64,000 bases of DNA from the NCBI RefSeq assembly GCF_043194295.1, contig NZ_JBAFVK010000005.1; one strand, given 5' to 3'. A program made the position numbers and the translations under genes. Positions within the stretch are counted from its first letter, which is position 1. Every line of letters begins with the position of its first letter. Shown piece after piece: positions 1-8,289 of this stretch. Under the pieces are notes generated by a model, which saw nothing but the letters and a program-made list of their open reading frames with translations, was not told the origin of the DNA and made no database searches. Source of the DNA: Xanthobacter autotrophicus. Lineage in GTDB: Bacteria > Pseudomonadota > Alphaproteobacteria > Rhizobiales > Xanthobacteraceae.

Positions 1-831
1 TCCAGCCATGTGGTGGCGGCGGCGCTGGTGGCGGCGGCCAAGGCGCGCGGCCTCGCTCTCGCCGTGCCGGAGTGTGTGGAGGAAGAAGGCGGTGTCGGCG
101 TCACCGGGCGGGTGGAAGGCCGGGAGGTGGCGGTGGGCGGCTATGCCTTCGTCGCGGCGCGGGCCACCGGCGACGGGGACGCCCTGCGCGCCAGCCTGCC
201 GGCGGCAAGCGCGGTGGTCGCGGTGGCCATCGACGGATGCTTTGCCGGCCTGCTCATTCTCGCCGACCAGGTGCGGGACGATGCGGGCGAGATGGTGCGG
301 GCGCTCCGGGCCGGCGGTGTGGACCACATCGCCCTCGCTTCGGGCGACCGGGTGGAGGCGGTGGAGGCGCTGGGCCGCAGCCTCGACCTCGACAGCTGGG
401 CCGGCGACCTTCAGCCCGGCGGCAAGGTCTCCCACGTTACCGATGCCCGTGCCCGCGCTCATGCGCGGCTCGCCTCGGGCACGGTGATGATGGTGGGGGA
501 CGGGGTCAACGACGCCCCGGCGCTGGCCGCCGCCGACGTGGGCGTGGCGCTGGGCGCGCGCGGCGCCGCCGCCTCCGCCGAGGTGGCGGACGTGGTGCTG
601 CTGGTGGACCGCCTGGATCGGCTCGCCGAAGCCATGGCCATCGCCCGGCGGGCGCTCGCCATCGCGCGGCAGAGCGTGTTCGTGGGCATCGCCCTGTCGC
701 TCGTGGGCATGCTGGCCGCGGCCTTCGGCCTTCTGGAGCCGGTGGCGGGGGCGCTGTTGCAGGAAGCCATCGACGTGGCGGTGATCCTCAACGCCCTGCG
801 AGTGCTGATCCCCGGGCCGGGGGAGGGGTGA
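1..831 (+). CDS. Heavy-metal-translocating P-type ATPase, C-terminal part (5' end outside window)
   Basis: This is the last 276 residues of a P1B-type metal-pumping ATPase of the inner membrane; the reading frame is already open at base 1. It begins in the nucleotide-binding domain (SSHVVAAAL), continues through the P-domain hinge signature (GDGVNDAPAL, about residues 164-173) and ends with the last transmembrane pair (VGIALSLVGMLAAAFG, then LLQEAIDVAVILNALRVL). In the family the N-domain His is normally followed by Pro (the HP motif); here it is followed by Val. The ion cannot be assigned because the CPx helix lies outside the window. An acidic residue in the last helix (QEAID) would fit a Zn/Cd-type pump, but that is inference. 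The family assignment is secure. Confidence 0.9.
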   Translation, partial: SSHVVAAALVAAAKARGLALAVPECVEEEGGVGVTGRVEGREVAVGGYAFVAARATGDGDALRASLPAASAVVAVAIDGCFAGLLILADQVRDDAGEMVRALRAGGVDHIALASGDRVEAVEALGRSLDLDSWAGDLQPGGKVSHVTDARARAHARLASGTVMMVGDGVNDAPALAAADVGVALGARGAAASAEVADVVLLVDRLDRLAEAMAIARRALAIARQSVFVGIALSLVGMLAAAFGLLEPVAGALLQEAIDVAVILNALRVLIPGPGEG

Positions 832-881
832 GGGCCTACCCACTTGGCATCGGGCGAAGACAAAAGGCCGATGGCATGAGG

Positions 882-918
882 CACAAAAAAAAGCCGGCCG
901 CCCCTTCGGACGGCCGGC
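882..918 (-). terminator. Intrinsic terminator of argG
   Basis: A perfect 8-bp stem (893-900 with 911-918, GCCGGCCG/CGGCCGGC) is followed on the minus strand by a run of eight T (the A-run at 884-891). It lies about 40 bp past the argG stop codon. Confidence 0.85.
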
Positions 919-954
919 GCTTGGTCTTTCGCAGGTCAGATCACTCCGAGACGC

Positions 955-2184
<1,230 letters not shown>

Positions 2185-2228
2185 CAGGTCTCTCGGGAGT
2201 TTTGCAGGGATGGGAAAGGGCGGCGCGG

Positions 2229-2257
2229 ACTATAGGCCCGTGCGAGGCGGAGGCAAG
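2229..2257 (-). promoter_or_regulatory. Sigma-70-type promoter candidate for argG
   Basis: On the minus strand CTTGCC (2257-2252) and TATAGT (2234-2229) are separated by 17 bp. The pair sits about 45 bp upstream of the argG start and overlaps the 3' end of the PAP2 gene. Called from consensus match only. Confidence 0.5.
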
Positions 2258-3015
2258 GGCCGGCGCCGGACCCTGCGCCAAACGCGCTGGATGAGGGTCC
2301 GCAGCTTCAGCCCGGTCCGGCCGATGATGAGTTCGACTGCTGCGTCGCTCGGGGCGCCCTTGCGGTCGTAGAGAAAATAGCGCGTCAGCACCACGAGCAC
2401 GATCACCAGCACGCCGGAGAACACCACGTCGGTGAAGAAGTGGCCGCCGAAGGCGATGCGCAGCCCCCCCGCCACGCTGGCGAACACCACCGCCGCCACC
2501 ATGGCCACCGCCCCGGCCGGGCCGGGCACGAGGCTGGCGGGCGCCGTCATCCAGAACCCCAGCGCGCCCTCGCCGGAGACGAAGGAGCAATTGCCGGGGC
2601 AGGTGCCGTCGGTCTCATACCAGGACTTGAAGGCGTCGCGGCCGCCGAAGGTATCCACATGCACCGGTCGGGGCCGCCCCCATTCCTGCTTCAGGATGCC
2701 GTTGACGAGCAGGCCCGGCCCCACCGCCATGGTGAAGGCGAGCAGCACGGCGGCCCGCGCCGGCATGAACATCTTGCGGCGCGGGAACAGCAGCTTCAGC
2801 ACGATGGCGGCGAAGGCCGGCGCGGCGATGGCCCAGGGGATCCAGTTGGCGAGATTGCGCACGGTTTGCGCCCAGGGCGCGCCGGCGAGGACGAAATGGC
2901 GCCCCTGCGCATCCCAGAACAGGCTGGCGATGGCCATGTCCCAGTCCGGGAACACGGTGAACAGGATCGCCACCGCGGCGCCGATCACCAGCGCGAAGAA
3001 CAGCACCCACTTCAA
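2230..3015 (-). CDS. PAP2-family membrane phosphatase
   Basis: Integral inner-membrane phosphatase of the PAP2 superfamily, whose members hydrolyse lipid phosphates. The three signature blocks are present: KQEWGRPRP, SFVSGEGALGF and RIAFGGHFFTDVVF. In the second block the usual SGH reads SGE, as occurs in some lipid A/PAP2 variants, so the exact substrate is unknown. There are about six hydrophobic helices. The frame is open to 3126, but that would overlap the divergent isomerase gene. I prefer the TTG at 3015 (product beginning MKWVLFFALV, 261 residues), which has GGAGG about 12 nt upstream. The start is uncertain, the family is not. Confidence 0.85.
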   Translation of the reverse strand: MKWVLFFALVIGAAVAILFTVFPDWDMAIASLFWDAQGRHFVLAGAPWAQTVRNLANWIPWAIAAPAFAAIVLKLLFPRRKMFMPARAAVLLAFTMAVGPGLLVNGILKQEWGRPRPVHVDTFGGRDAFKSWYETDGTCPGNCSFVSGEGALGFWMTAPASLVPGPAGAVAMVAAVVFASVAGGLRIAFGGHFFTDVVFSGVLVIVLVVLTRYFLYDRKGAPSDAAVELIIGRTGLKLRTLIQRVWRRVRRRPLPPPRTGL

Positions 3016-3112
3016 GGCGTCACCCGACCTCCAGCCACTTTGATCCAACCGCTTGCGGAAAGGCCGTGCCCCGCCGCAGATTGAGGCAGCGATGTACAGG
3101 CAGGACGCGCCC

Positions 3113-3742
3113 ATGGCCAGCGGCACCCTCGATTTCTATTACGAGTTCGCTTCGCCCTACTCCTATCTGGCCGCCGCCCGTATCACGGCCTTGGCCGAGC
3201 TGGCGGATGTGCAGGTGGTGTGGAAGCCGTTCCTGCTCGGGCCCATCTTCGCGGGACAGGGCTATACGACCTCGCCCTTCAACACCTATCCGCTCAAGGG
3301 CGCCCACATGTGGCGGGACCTGGACCGGCTCGCCGTGCTGGCGCGCTTGCCGCCGGTGACCAGGCCAGACCCGTTCCCGGCCAACGGGCTTTTGGCGGCG
3401 CGCCTCGCGGTTTATCTCAACGATGCGTGCCGGCCGTCCTTCACCCGAGCGGTGTTCTTCGCGGAGTTCGCACAGGGCCGCGACATTTCGGACCGCGAGA
3501 CCCTGCGCCAGATCCTGGCCGGGCTCGGCCATTTCTACGGCGATGTCGTCGCCGAGGCGGAGCAGCAGGAGAACAAGGACCGCCTGCGCCACCAGACCGA
3601 GGAGGCCAAGCACCGCGGCATCTTCGGCGCCCCGAGCTTCGTGACGGCGGACCGCGAGCTGTTCTGGGGCAACGACCGGCTGGAGATGGCCCTCGACCAC
3701 GCCCGCAGCCTCGCCAGGGGAAGCCTCGCCAAAGGCAAATGA
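3113..3742 (+). CDS. 2-hydroxychromene-2-carboxylate isomerase-like protein (DsbA/GST-kappa fold)
   Basis: Thioredoxin-fold protein of the HCCA isomerase/DsbA family. It opens with the family hallmark DFYYEFASPYSYLA (residues 6-19), where a Ser replaces the redox Cys. The C-terminal GIFGAPSFV segment carries the cis-Pro loop. Known relatives use glutathione to isomerise 2-hydroxychromene-2-carboxylate in naphthalene breakdown, but many genomic copies have no known substrate and no aromatic pathway is adjacent here. The chosen ATG (209 residues) matches usual family length; an in-frame upstream ATG at 3053 would overlap the divergent PAP2 gene. Confidence 0.88.
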   Translation: MASGTLDFYYEFASPYSYLAAARITALAELADVQVVWKPFLLGPIFAGQGYTTSPFNTYPLKGAHMWRDLDRLAVLARLPPVTRPDPFPANGLLAARLAVYLNDACRPSFTRAVFFAEFAQGRDISDRETLRQILAGLGHFYGDVVAEAEQQENKDRLRHQTEEAKHRGIFGAPSFVTADRELFWGNDRLEMALDHARSLARGSLAKGK

Positions 3743-3776
3743 CCGGCGCGCGCCTCGGCGGGCAGGCCGCGCGGCG

Positions 3777-5159
3777 TCAGCCGCCGTTCTGCTGCGGGGC
3801 GGCCTGGGCCGGCGGGCGCTGGAGCAACTCGCCCCAGGCGGAGAAGGCGTCGTTGAAGGCCTGCTCGCCGGCCGGACCCTTTTCGAAGGCCAGAACCGCC
3901 TTCTTGTTGTTGGTGTAGGTGATGAGCGCGTCCAGCCACGGATAGGCCTGGAGCAGGGTCACGTTGCGCTGGCGATCGGCCGCCTTCTCGGAGAGGCCAA
4001 CCAGGAACAGGGTCGGGTTCACCCGCACCGCGAGGCCGGCAAGCGGGGTGCCGAGGGCCTGCTGGTTCGGCTTCATGCGCACCGCGTCCACATTGGAGAC
4101 GCCGCCAAAGGGGAAGTCGTCCGGCAGTCGGAAGCCGATCTCGATGGTGTGGGAGGCCGGCAGAGTCTGGTCGGTGTTGCGGCGCAGTACGAAGCTCATG
4201 TTGATCTTGCGCTCGGGGATGACCACGTCGCCGCGCAGGCCGATGTCGGGGGGCAGGCCGGGACCGGCGTTCACGGTCTCTGTCTTCCACACCACCGTGC
4301 CCTCGAACACCTGCGGCTGGGCGCCGCCGGGGGTCTCCTCCAACAGCACCGCGCGGGCGGAACCTCCGCCGGTCCGGGGGGGCGCGGTCGGGGCGCGCCG
4401 GGCGGCGTCGCCCGAGGAGCGCACCACCCGGTCGGCGATCTTGGGTTGGTCGCTGGACCCGGACGCGGTCGGCGCGGCGGCGCGCTGCTCAGCGGTGCCG
4501 CCCAGGAACATGTCGCGATACACCACCGCGAAGGCGATGCCGCCCAGTACCAGCAGGGCGAGCGCCAGCCACAGGGCGAATTTCTTCCACGAGGGGCCGC
4601 CCTCCCCATTGGCGGGGCGGCGGGCGCCGCTGGCGGCGGCGACACGGCTGCGCACCTCGCCGCGTCCGCGCACCGGCGGGCGGCTGTCGGCTTCGTCGTC
4701 CTCCTCCTCGCTGCGCTGGCGGGGCGGGAGGCGGCGCTCGGCGCGGCCGTTGGGTTCGGGGGCGGCGGGCGCCGTTGGCAGCGGCGCGGCCGGAGCCGGC
4801 GGGCGCGGAGTCTCCTTTGCCGCAACGGGGGCGGCGGGTGGGGCCGGCTCGTCCGGCTCGTCCGTGTCTTCGTCCTCGGCGGTGTTCCTGGGAGCGGGGG
4901 CCTCGTTGTCTTCCGCCTCGTCGGCGATGGTGTCGGCTGAATTGTCCTGCTGGGCGTAATCGGCCTCAAGCCGGCGGATGGCCTCCTCGAGGCTCATGCG
5001 CTCGCGGGTGATCTCGCCTTCGGGCAAGGGCGGGTCCACCCCCCGCAACTGCCGCATGAGGGCCGTGCGGGCGCGGTCATAGACCGCGCGCCGACCCTCC
5101 CCGGTCTTCTGGGGCAGGCTCGAAATCGCGCGGACCAGCAGCGGGTAGTAGTCAGCCAT
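3777..5159 (-). CDS. Conserved hypothetical membrane-anchored protein of Hyphomicrobiales
   Basis: Not recognised as a named family. The 460-residue product has three parts. The first is a conserved-looking helical N-terminus (about 1-70, MADYYPLLVRAISSLPQKTG onward). The second is a long acidic/Pro-Ala-rich disordered stretch (about 71-190) leading to one transmembrane helix (about 192-213). The third is a folded C-terminal half (about 285-445) after the membrane, predicted outside the cytoplasm. The order suggests a bitopic protein with a cytoplasmic N-terminus and a periplasmic domain. It stands alone between the isomerase (convergent) and purA (same strand); no function should be inferred. 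Confidence 0.8.
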   Translation of the reverse strand: MADYYPLLVRAISSLPQKTGEGRRAVYDRARTALMRQLRGVDPPLPEGEITRERMSLEEAIRRLEADYAQQDNSADTIADEAEDNEAPAPRNTAEDEDTDEPDEPAPPAAPVAAKETPRPPAPAAPLPTAPAAPEPNGRAERRLPPRQRSEEEDDEADSRPPVRGRGEVRSRVAAASGARRPANGEGGPSWKKFALWLALALLVLGGIAFAVVYRDMFLGGTAEQRAAAPTASGSSDQPKIADRVVRSSGDAARRAPTAPPRTGGGSARAVLLEETPGGAQPQVFEGTVVWKTETVNAGPGLPPDIGLRGDVVIPERKINMSFVLRRNTDQTLPASHTIEIGFRLPDDFPFGGVSNVDAVRMKPNQQALGTPLAGLAVRVNPTLFLVGLSEKAADRQRNVTLLQAYPWLDALITYTNNKKAVLAFEKGPAGEQAFNDAFSAWGELLQRPPAQAAPQQNGG

Positions 5160-5201
5160 GAGAGACGTGCGCTTCGCCTTGAGCCGTTAGGGCGGCATTT
5201 T

Positions 5202-5216
5202 GTGACCAAAGGTCAC
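5202..5216. promoter_or_regulatory. Operator-like perfect palindrome GTGACC-AAA-GGTCAC
   Basis: Six-bp arms separated by AAA, about 43 bp upstream of the start of the 3777-5159 gene and past the end of purA. The position suits a dimeric repressor site for the hypothetical gene. No regulator is encoded next to it. Confidence 0.4.
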
Positions 5217-5313
5217 GCAAGACGCCCTATCGCATTTATATGCCGCATTTCCTCGATGCGAACCGGAGTTCGCGCCGCGTGAAAATGCTCCGGACCCGCG
5301 TCACGCCCGAAGA

Positions 5314-6609
5314 TCAGGCCTGAAACGGATTGTGGACCAGAATGGTATCATCGCGCTCCGGGCTGGTGGAGAGCACGGCCACCGGACAGCCGATGAGCTC
5401 CTCCACCCGTCGCACATACTTGACCGCTTCCGCCGGCAGGTCCGCCCACGAGCGGGCGCCGGCGGTGGAATCCTGCCAGCCTTCCATGGTCTCGTAGATG
5501 GGCTCGGCGCGCGCCTGCGCCCCGCTCTCCGCCGGCAGGTAGTCGATTTCCTTACCGTCAACCCTGTAGCCCACGCATACCTTCAGTTCGGTAAACCCGT
5601 CCAGCACGTCGAGCTTGGTGAGGGCGATGCCATGGATGCCGCAGGTGCGCACCGTCTGGCGCACCAGCACCGCGTCGAACCAGCCGCAGCGGCGGGCGCG
5701 GCCGGTGACGACGCCAAACTCGCGGCCCTTGCTGCCCAGGGTCTGGCCAACTTCATCGGTCAGCTCGGTGGGGAAAGGGCCTTCGCCCACGCGGGTGGTG
5801 TAGGCCTTGGTGATGCCGAGCACGTAATCCAGCGCGCCCGGGCCGATGCCGGTGCCGCTCGCCGCCGATCCCGCCACCGTGTTGGACGAGGTGACGTAGG
5901 GATAGGTGCCATGGTCGATGTCGAGCAGCGCGCCCTGCGCGCCCTCGAACAGGATCTTCTTGCCGTCGCGCCGGGCCTTGTCGAGCAGCTCCCACACCCG
6001 GTCCATGAAGGGCAGGACCTTGGGGGCGATGGCGAGCAGCTCGGCCACCAGGGCGTCGCGGTTCACCTCTTCCATGCCGAGACCGCGGCGGATGAGGTTG
6101 TGATGGGTCAGCAGCCGATCCACCTTGGCCGGCAGGCTGGTCGGATCGGACAGGTCCACGAGGCGGATGGCGCGGCGGCCCACCTTGTCCTCATAGGCCG
6201 GGCCGATGCCGCGCTTGGTGGTGCCGATGCGCGCACCCTCGGCGGTGGCGCTCTCGCGCAGGGCGTCCAGCTCGCGGTGCAGCGGCAGGATGAGCGGAAC
6301 GGTTTCGGCGATGCGCAGCCGGTCGGGACCGATCTCGACCCCCTGGGCGGCGAGGCGGGCGAGTTCGTCCACCAGCGCCTGTGGGTCCAGCACCACGCCG
6401 TTGCCGATCACGGAGAGCTTGCCGCCGCGCACCACGCCTGAGGGCAGGAGGGAGAGCTTGTAGGTGACACCGCCGACGACCAGCGTATGGCCCGCATTGT
6501 GGCCGCCCTGGAAGCGGACCACCACGTCCGCCTGCTCCGACAGCCAATCGACGATCTTACCCTTGCCTTCGTCGCCCCATTGGGAGCCGACTACCACCAC
6601 GTTGGCCAC
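5314..6609 (-). CDS. purA: Adenylosuccinate synthetase
   Basis: Catalyses the GTP-dependent joining of IMP and aspartate, the first committed step to AMP. The P-loop-like GSQWGDEGKGK is at residues 8-18, followed by the IMP-binding segments GGHNAGHT and GTTKRGIGPAYEDK. The open frame runs to 6660, but the protein clearly begins at the GTG at 6609 (product starts MANVVVVGSQWGDEG), which has GGGAGG about 10 nt upstream. The resulting 431 residues match family length. It reads toward the hypothetical at 3777-5159 and is preceded by a leader containing a hairpin. Confidence 0.98.
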   Translation of the reverse strand: MANVVVVGSQWGDEGKGKIVDWLSEQADVVVRFQGGHNAGHTLVVGGVTYKLSLLPSGVVRGGKLSVIGNGVVLDPQALVDELARLAAQGVEIGPDRLRIAETVPLILPLHRELDALRESATAEGARIGTTKRGIGPAYEDKVGRRAIRLVDLSDPTSLPAKVDRLLTHHNLIRRGLGMEEVNRDALVAELLAIAPKVLPFMDRVWELLDKARRDGKKILFEGAQGALLDIDHGTYPYVTSSNTVAGSAASGTGIGPGALDYVLGITKAYTTRVGEGPFPTELTDEVGQTLGSKGREFGVVTGRARRCGWFDAVLVRQTVRTCGIHGIALTKLDVLDGFTELKVCVGYRVDGKEIDYLPAESGAQARAEPIYETMEGWQDSTAGARSWADLPAEAVKYVRRVEELIGCPVAVLSTSPERDDTILVHNPFQA

Positions 6610-6668
6610 CTTAAGGCGCCTCCCGGTCCGGCGCGGGTGCATCGCAACGCACGCGCGCACAAAGGAAA

Positions 6669-6689
6669 GCCCCGGCTCAGGTCCGGGGC
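6669..6689 (-). terminator. Hairpin with T-rich tail in the purA leader (attenuator or orphan terminator)
   Basis: A 7-bp stem GCCCCGG/CCGGGGC (6669-6675 with 6683-6689) is followed on the minus strand by TTTCCTTT. It lies 60-80 bp upstream of the purA start, on the purA strand, with no minus-strand gene before it. It may be a terminator left from a lost upstream gene, or a leader attenuator. Confidence 0.5.
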
Positions 6690-6815
6690 GTTACCCGAGC
6701 GTCTTAAGGGATCGGCGCTGGCGAGGCAAGGTAAACGAGGCGCGGCGAACGCTGTGAAGGCGCGGCATGGCAAAGCCGTTGGCGCGGGGGCATGGTTCGT
6801 GCTCTATCTGGCGCG

Positions 6816-8222
6816 ATGAAACCGCCCTCCCGCGCCCAAAAGCCCGCCCGCCGCCCCGGTTCAGGACCCGCCCCGGCTCCTGGGAAGCCGGCTCCTGGGA
6901 AACCTGCTCCTGGGAAACCGGCCGCCGCGACGCCCGGCCTTGCCGCCCGCATCCTCGCCGTGGACGGCCTTGAGCAGGTGCTGCGCCACGGTGCCGCGCT
7001 CGAGGATGCCCTCGACGCCGATGTCGCCCTCGACCCGCGCGACCGGGCGCTCGCCTACCGCATCCTCGCCACCAGCCTGCGCCGCATCGGCACCCTGCGC
7101 TCCCTCATCGCCAAGCTGATGGAGCGCGGCCTGCCGAAATCGGCGCCGCGGCTGGAATCCGTGCTGCTGGCCGGGGCGACGCAGATCCTGTTCATGGACG
7201 TGCCCAACCACGCCGCCGTGGGCCTGTGCGTGGACGTGGCCCGCGCCGACCGCAACACCGCCGGGTTCGCCGGTCTGGTGAATGCGGTGCTGCGCCGCCT
7301 CACCCGCGAGGCGGACGCGCTGATGGTGGGCATCAGCCCCGATTTCGCCGACACGCCGGAATGGATGGGCCAGCGCTGGATCAAGGCCTATGGCCTGGAG
7401 ACCACCCGCGCCATCGCCGCCATGCATAAGGTGGAGCCGCCCCTCGACATCACCGTGAAGGCCGACCCGGCGCTCTGGGCCGAGCGCCTGTCGGGCGAGG
7501 TGCTGCCCACCGGCTCGGTGCGCGTCCTTCAGGCCGGCCCCGTGCGCGCTCTGCCGGGCTTCGCCGAGGGCGACTGGTGGGTGCAAGACGCCGCCGCCGC
7601 CTTGCCGGCCCGGCTCTTGGGCAATGTGAACGGACTCAAGGTGGCGGACCTGTGCGCCGCGCCGGGCGGCAAGACGGCGCAGCTTGCTGCGGCGGGGGCC
7701 ATCGTCACCGCCGTGGATCGCTCGTCGTCCCGCCTCACCCGGCTGAAGGAAAACCTGGAGCGGCTGAAGCTCTCCGCCCAGGTGGTGGCCGGGGATGCGG
7801 CGGACTTTGCCGGCGGCCCGTTCGATGCGGTGCTGCTGGACGCGCCGTGCTCGGCCACCGGGACCCTGCGCCGGCATCCGGACATCGCCGTCAACAAGCG
7901 GCCGGGAGATCTTGTCACCCTTGCCGCCCTCCAGGCCCGGCTGATCGCCCATGCGGCGGACCTGCTGAAGCCCGGCGGCACGCTGGTCTATTCCACCTGC
8001 TCGCTGGAGCCGGAAGAGGGCGAACAGCAGGTGGAGAGGCTTCTGGCGGCCCGCAGCGACCTTATCCGCGCACCAATCGTGCCCGGAGAGGTGGAAGGCA
8101 TCGATCCGTTCATAACTCCTCAAGGGGATGTGCGCACTCTTCCCAGTCACTGGATGCGGGGGGAGGCGGAGCGGTCGGGTCTCGACGGCTTCTTCGCCGC
8201 CCGGCTGAAGCGCCGGGCCTGA
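6816..8222 (+). CDS. rsmB: 16S rRNA (cytosine-967-C5)-methyltransferase
   Basis: Transfers a methyl group from SAM to C967 of 16S rRNA. The N-terminal half (about residues 45-180) is the NusB-like RNA-binding domain. The C-terminal half carries the Rossmann methyltransferase with motif I LCAAPGGKTAQLA, motif IV LLDAPCSATGTLRRHPD (the PC catalytic loop) and motif VI YSTCSLEPEEGE (the second catalytic Cys). The first 45 residues are basic and Pro-rich and contain three tandem copies of PAPGK encoded by a 15-bp repeat. ATG 6816 gives 468 residues; an in-frame ATG at 6792 is possible. The heparinase-like gene follows. Confidence 0.95.
   Translation: MKPPSRAQKPARRPGSGPAPAPGKPAPGKPAPGKPAAATPGLAARILAVDGLEQVLRHGAALEDALDADVALDPRDRALAYRILATSLRRIGTLRSLIAKLMERGLPKSAPRLESVLLAGATQILFMDVPNHAAVGLCVDVARADRNTAGFAGLVNAVLRRLTREADALMVGISPDFADTPEWMGQRWIKAYGLETTRAIAAMHKVEPPLDITVKADPALWAERLSGEVLPTGSVRVLQAGPVRALPGFAEGDWWVQDAAAALPARLLGNVNGLKVADLCAAPGGKTAQLAAAGAIVTAVDRSSSRLTRLKENLERLKLSAQVVAGDAADFAGGPFDAVLLDAPCSATGTLRRHPDIAVNKRPGDLVTLAALQARLIAHAADLLKPGGTLVYSTCSLEPEEGEQQVERLLAARSDLIRAPIVPGEVEGIDPFITPQGDVRTLPSHWMRGEAERSGLDGFFAARLKRRA
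6875..6919 (+). repeat. Three tandem copies of a 15-bp unit inside rsmB
   Basis: The unit GGCTCCTGGGAARCC is repeated three times head to tail (6875-6889, 6890-6904, 6905-6919) with one or two mismatches. It encodes the APGKP repeats in the disordered N-terminus of RsmB. Confidence 0.85.
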
Positions 8223-8289
8223 GGTCTCAGGCCCACGCGGCTCGACCGGCCTTCCCATCCGTTGCGAATCAGTCGGTGAAGACGAGCGC

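Noticed and set aside
5256..5292. Fourth copy of the mosaic palindrome family
   Set aside because: Only GCGAACCGG and TGAAAATGCTC resemble the others; too short to list as a repeat.
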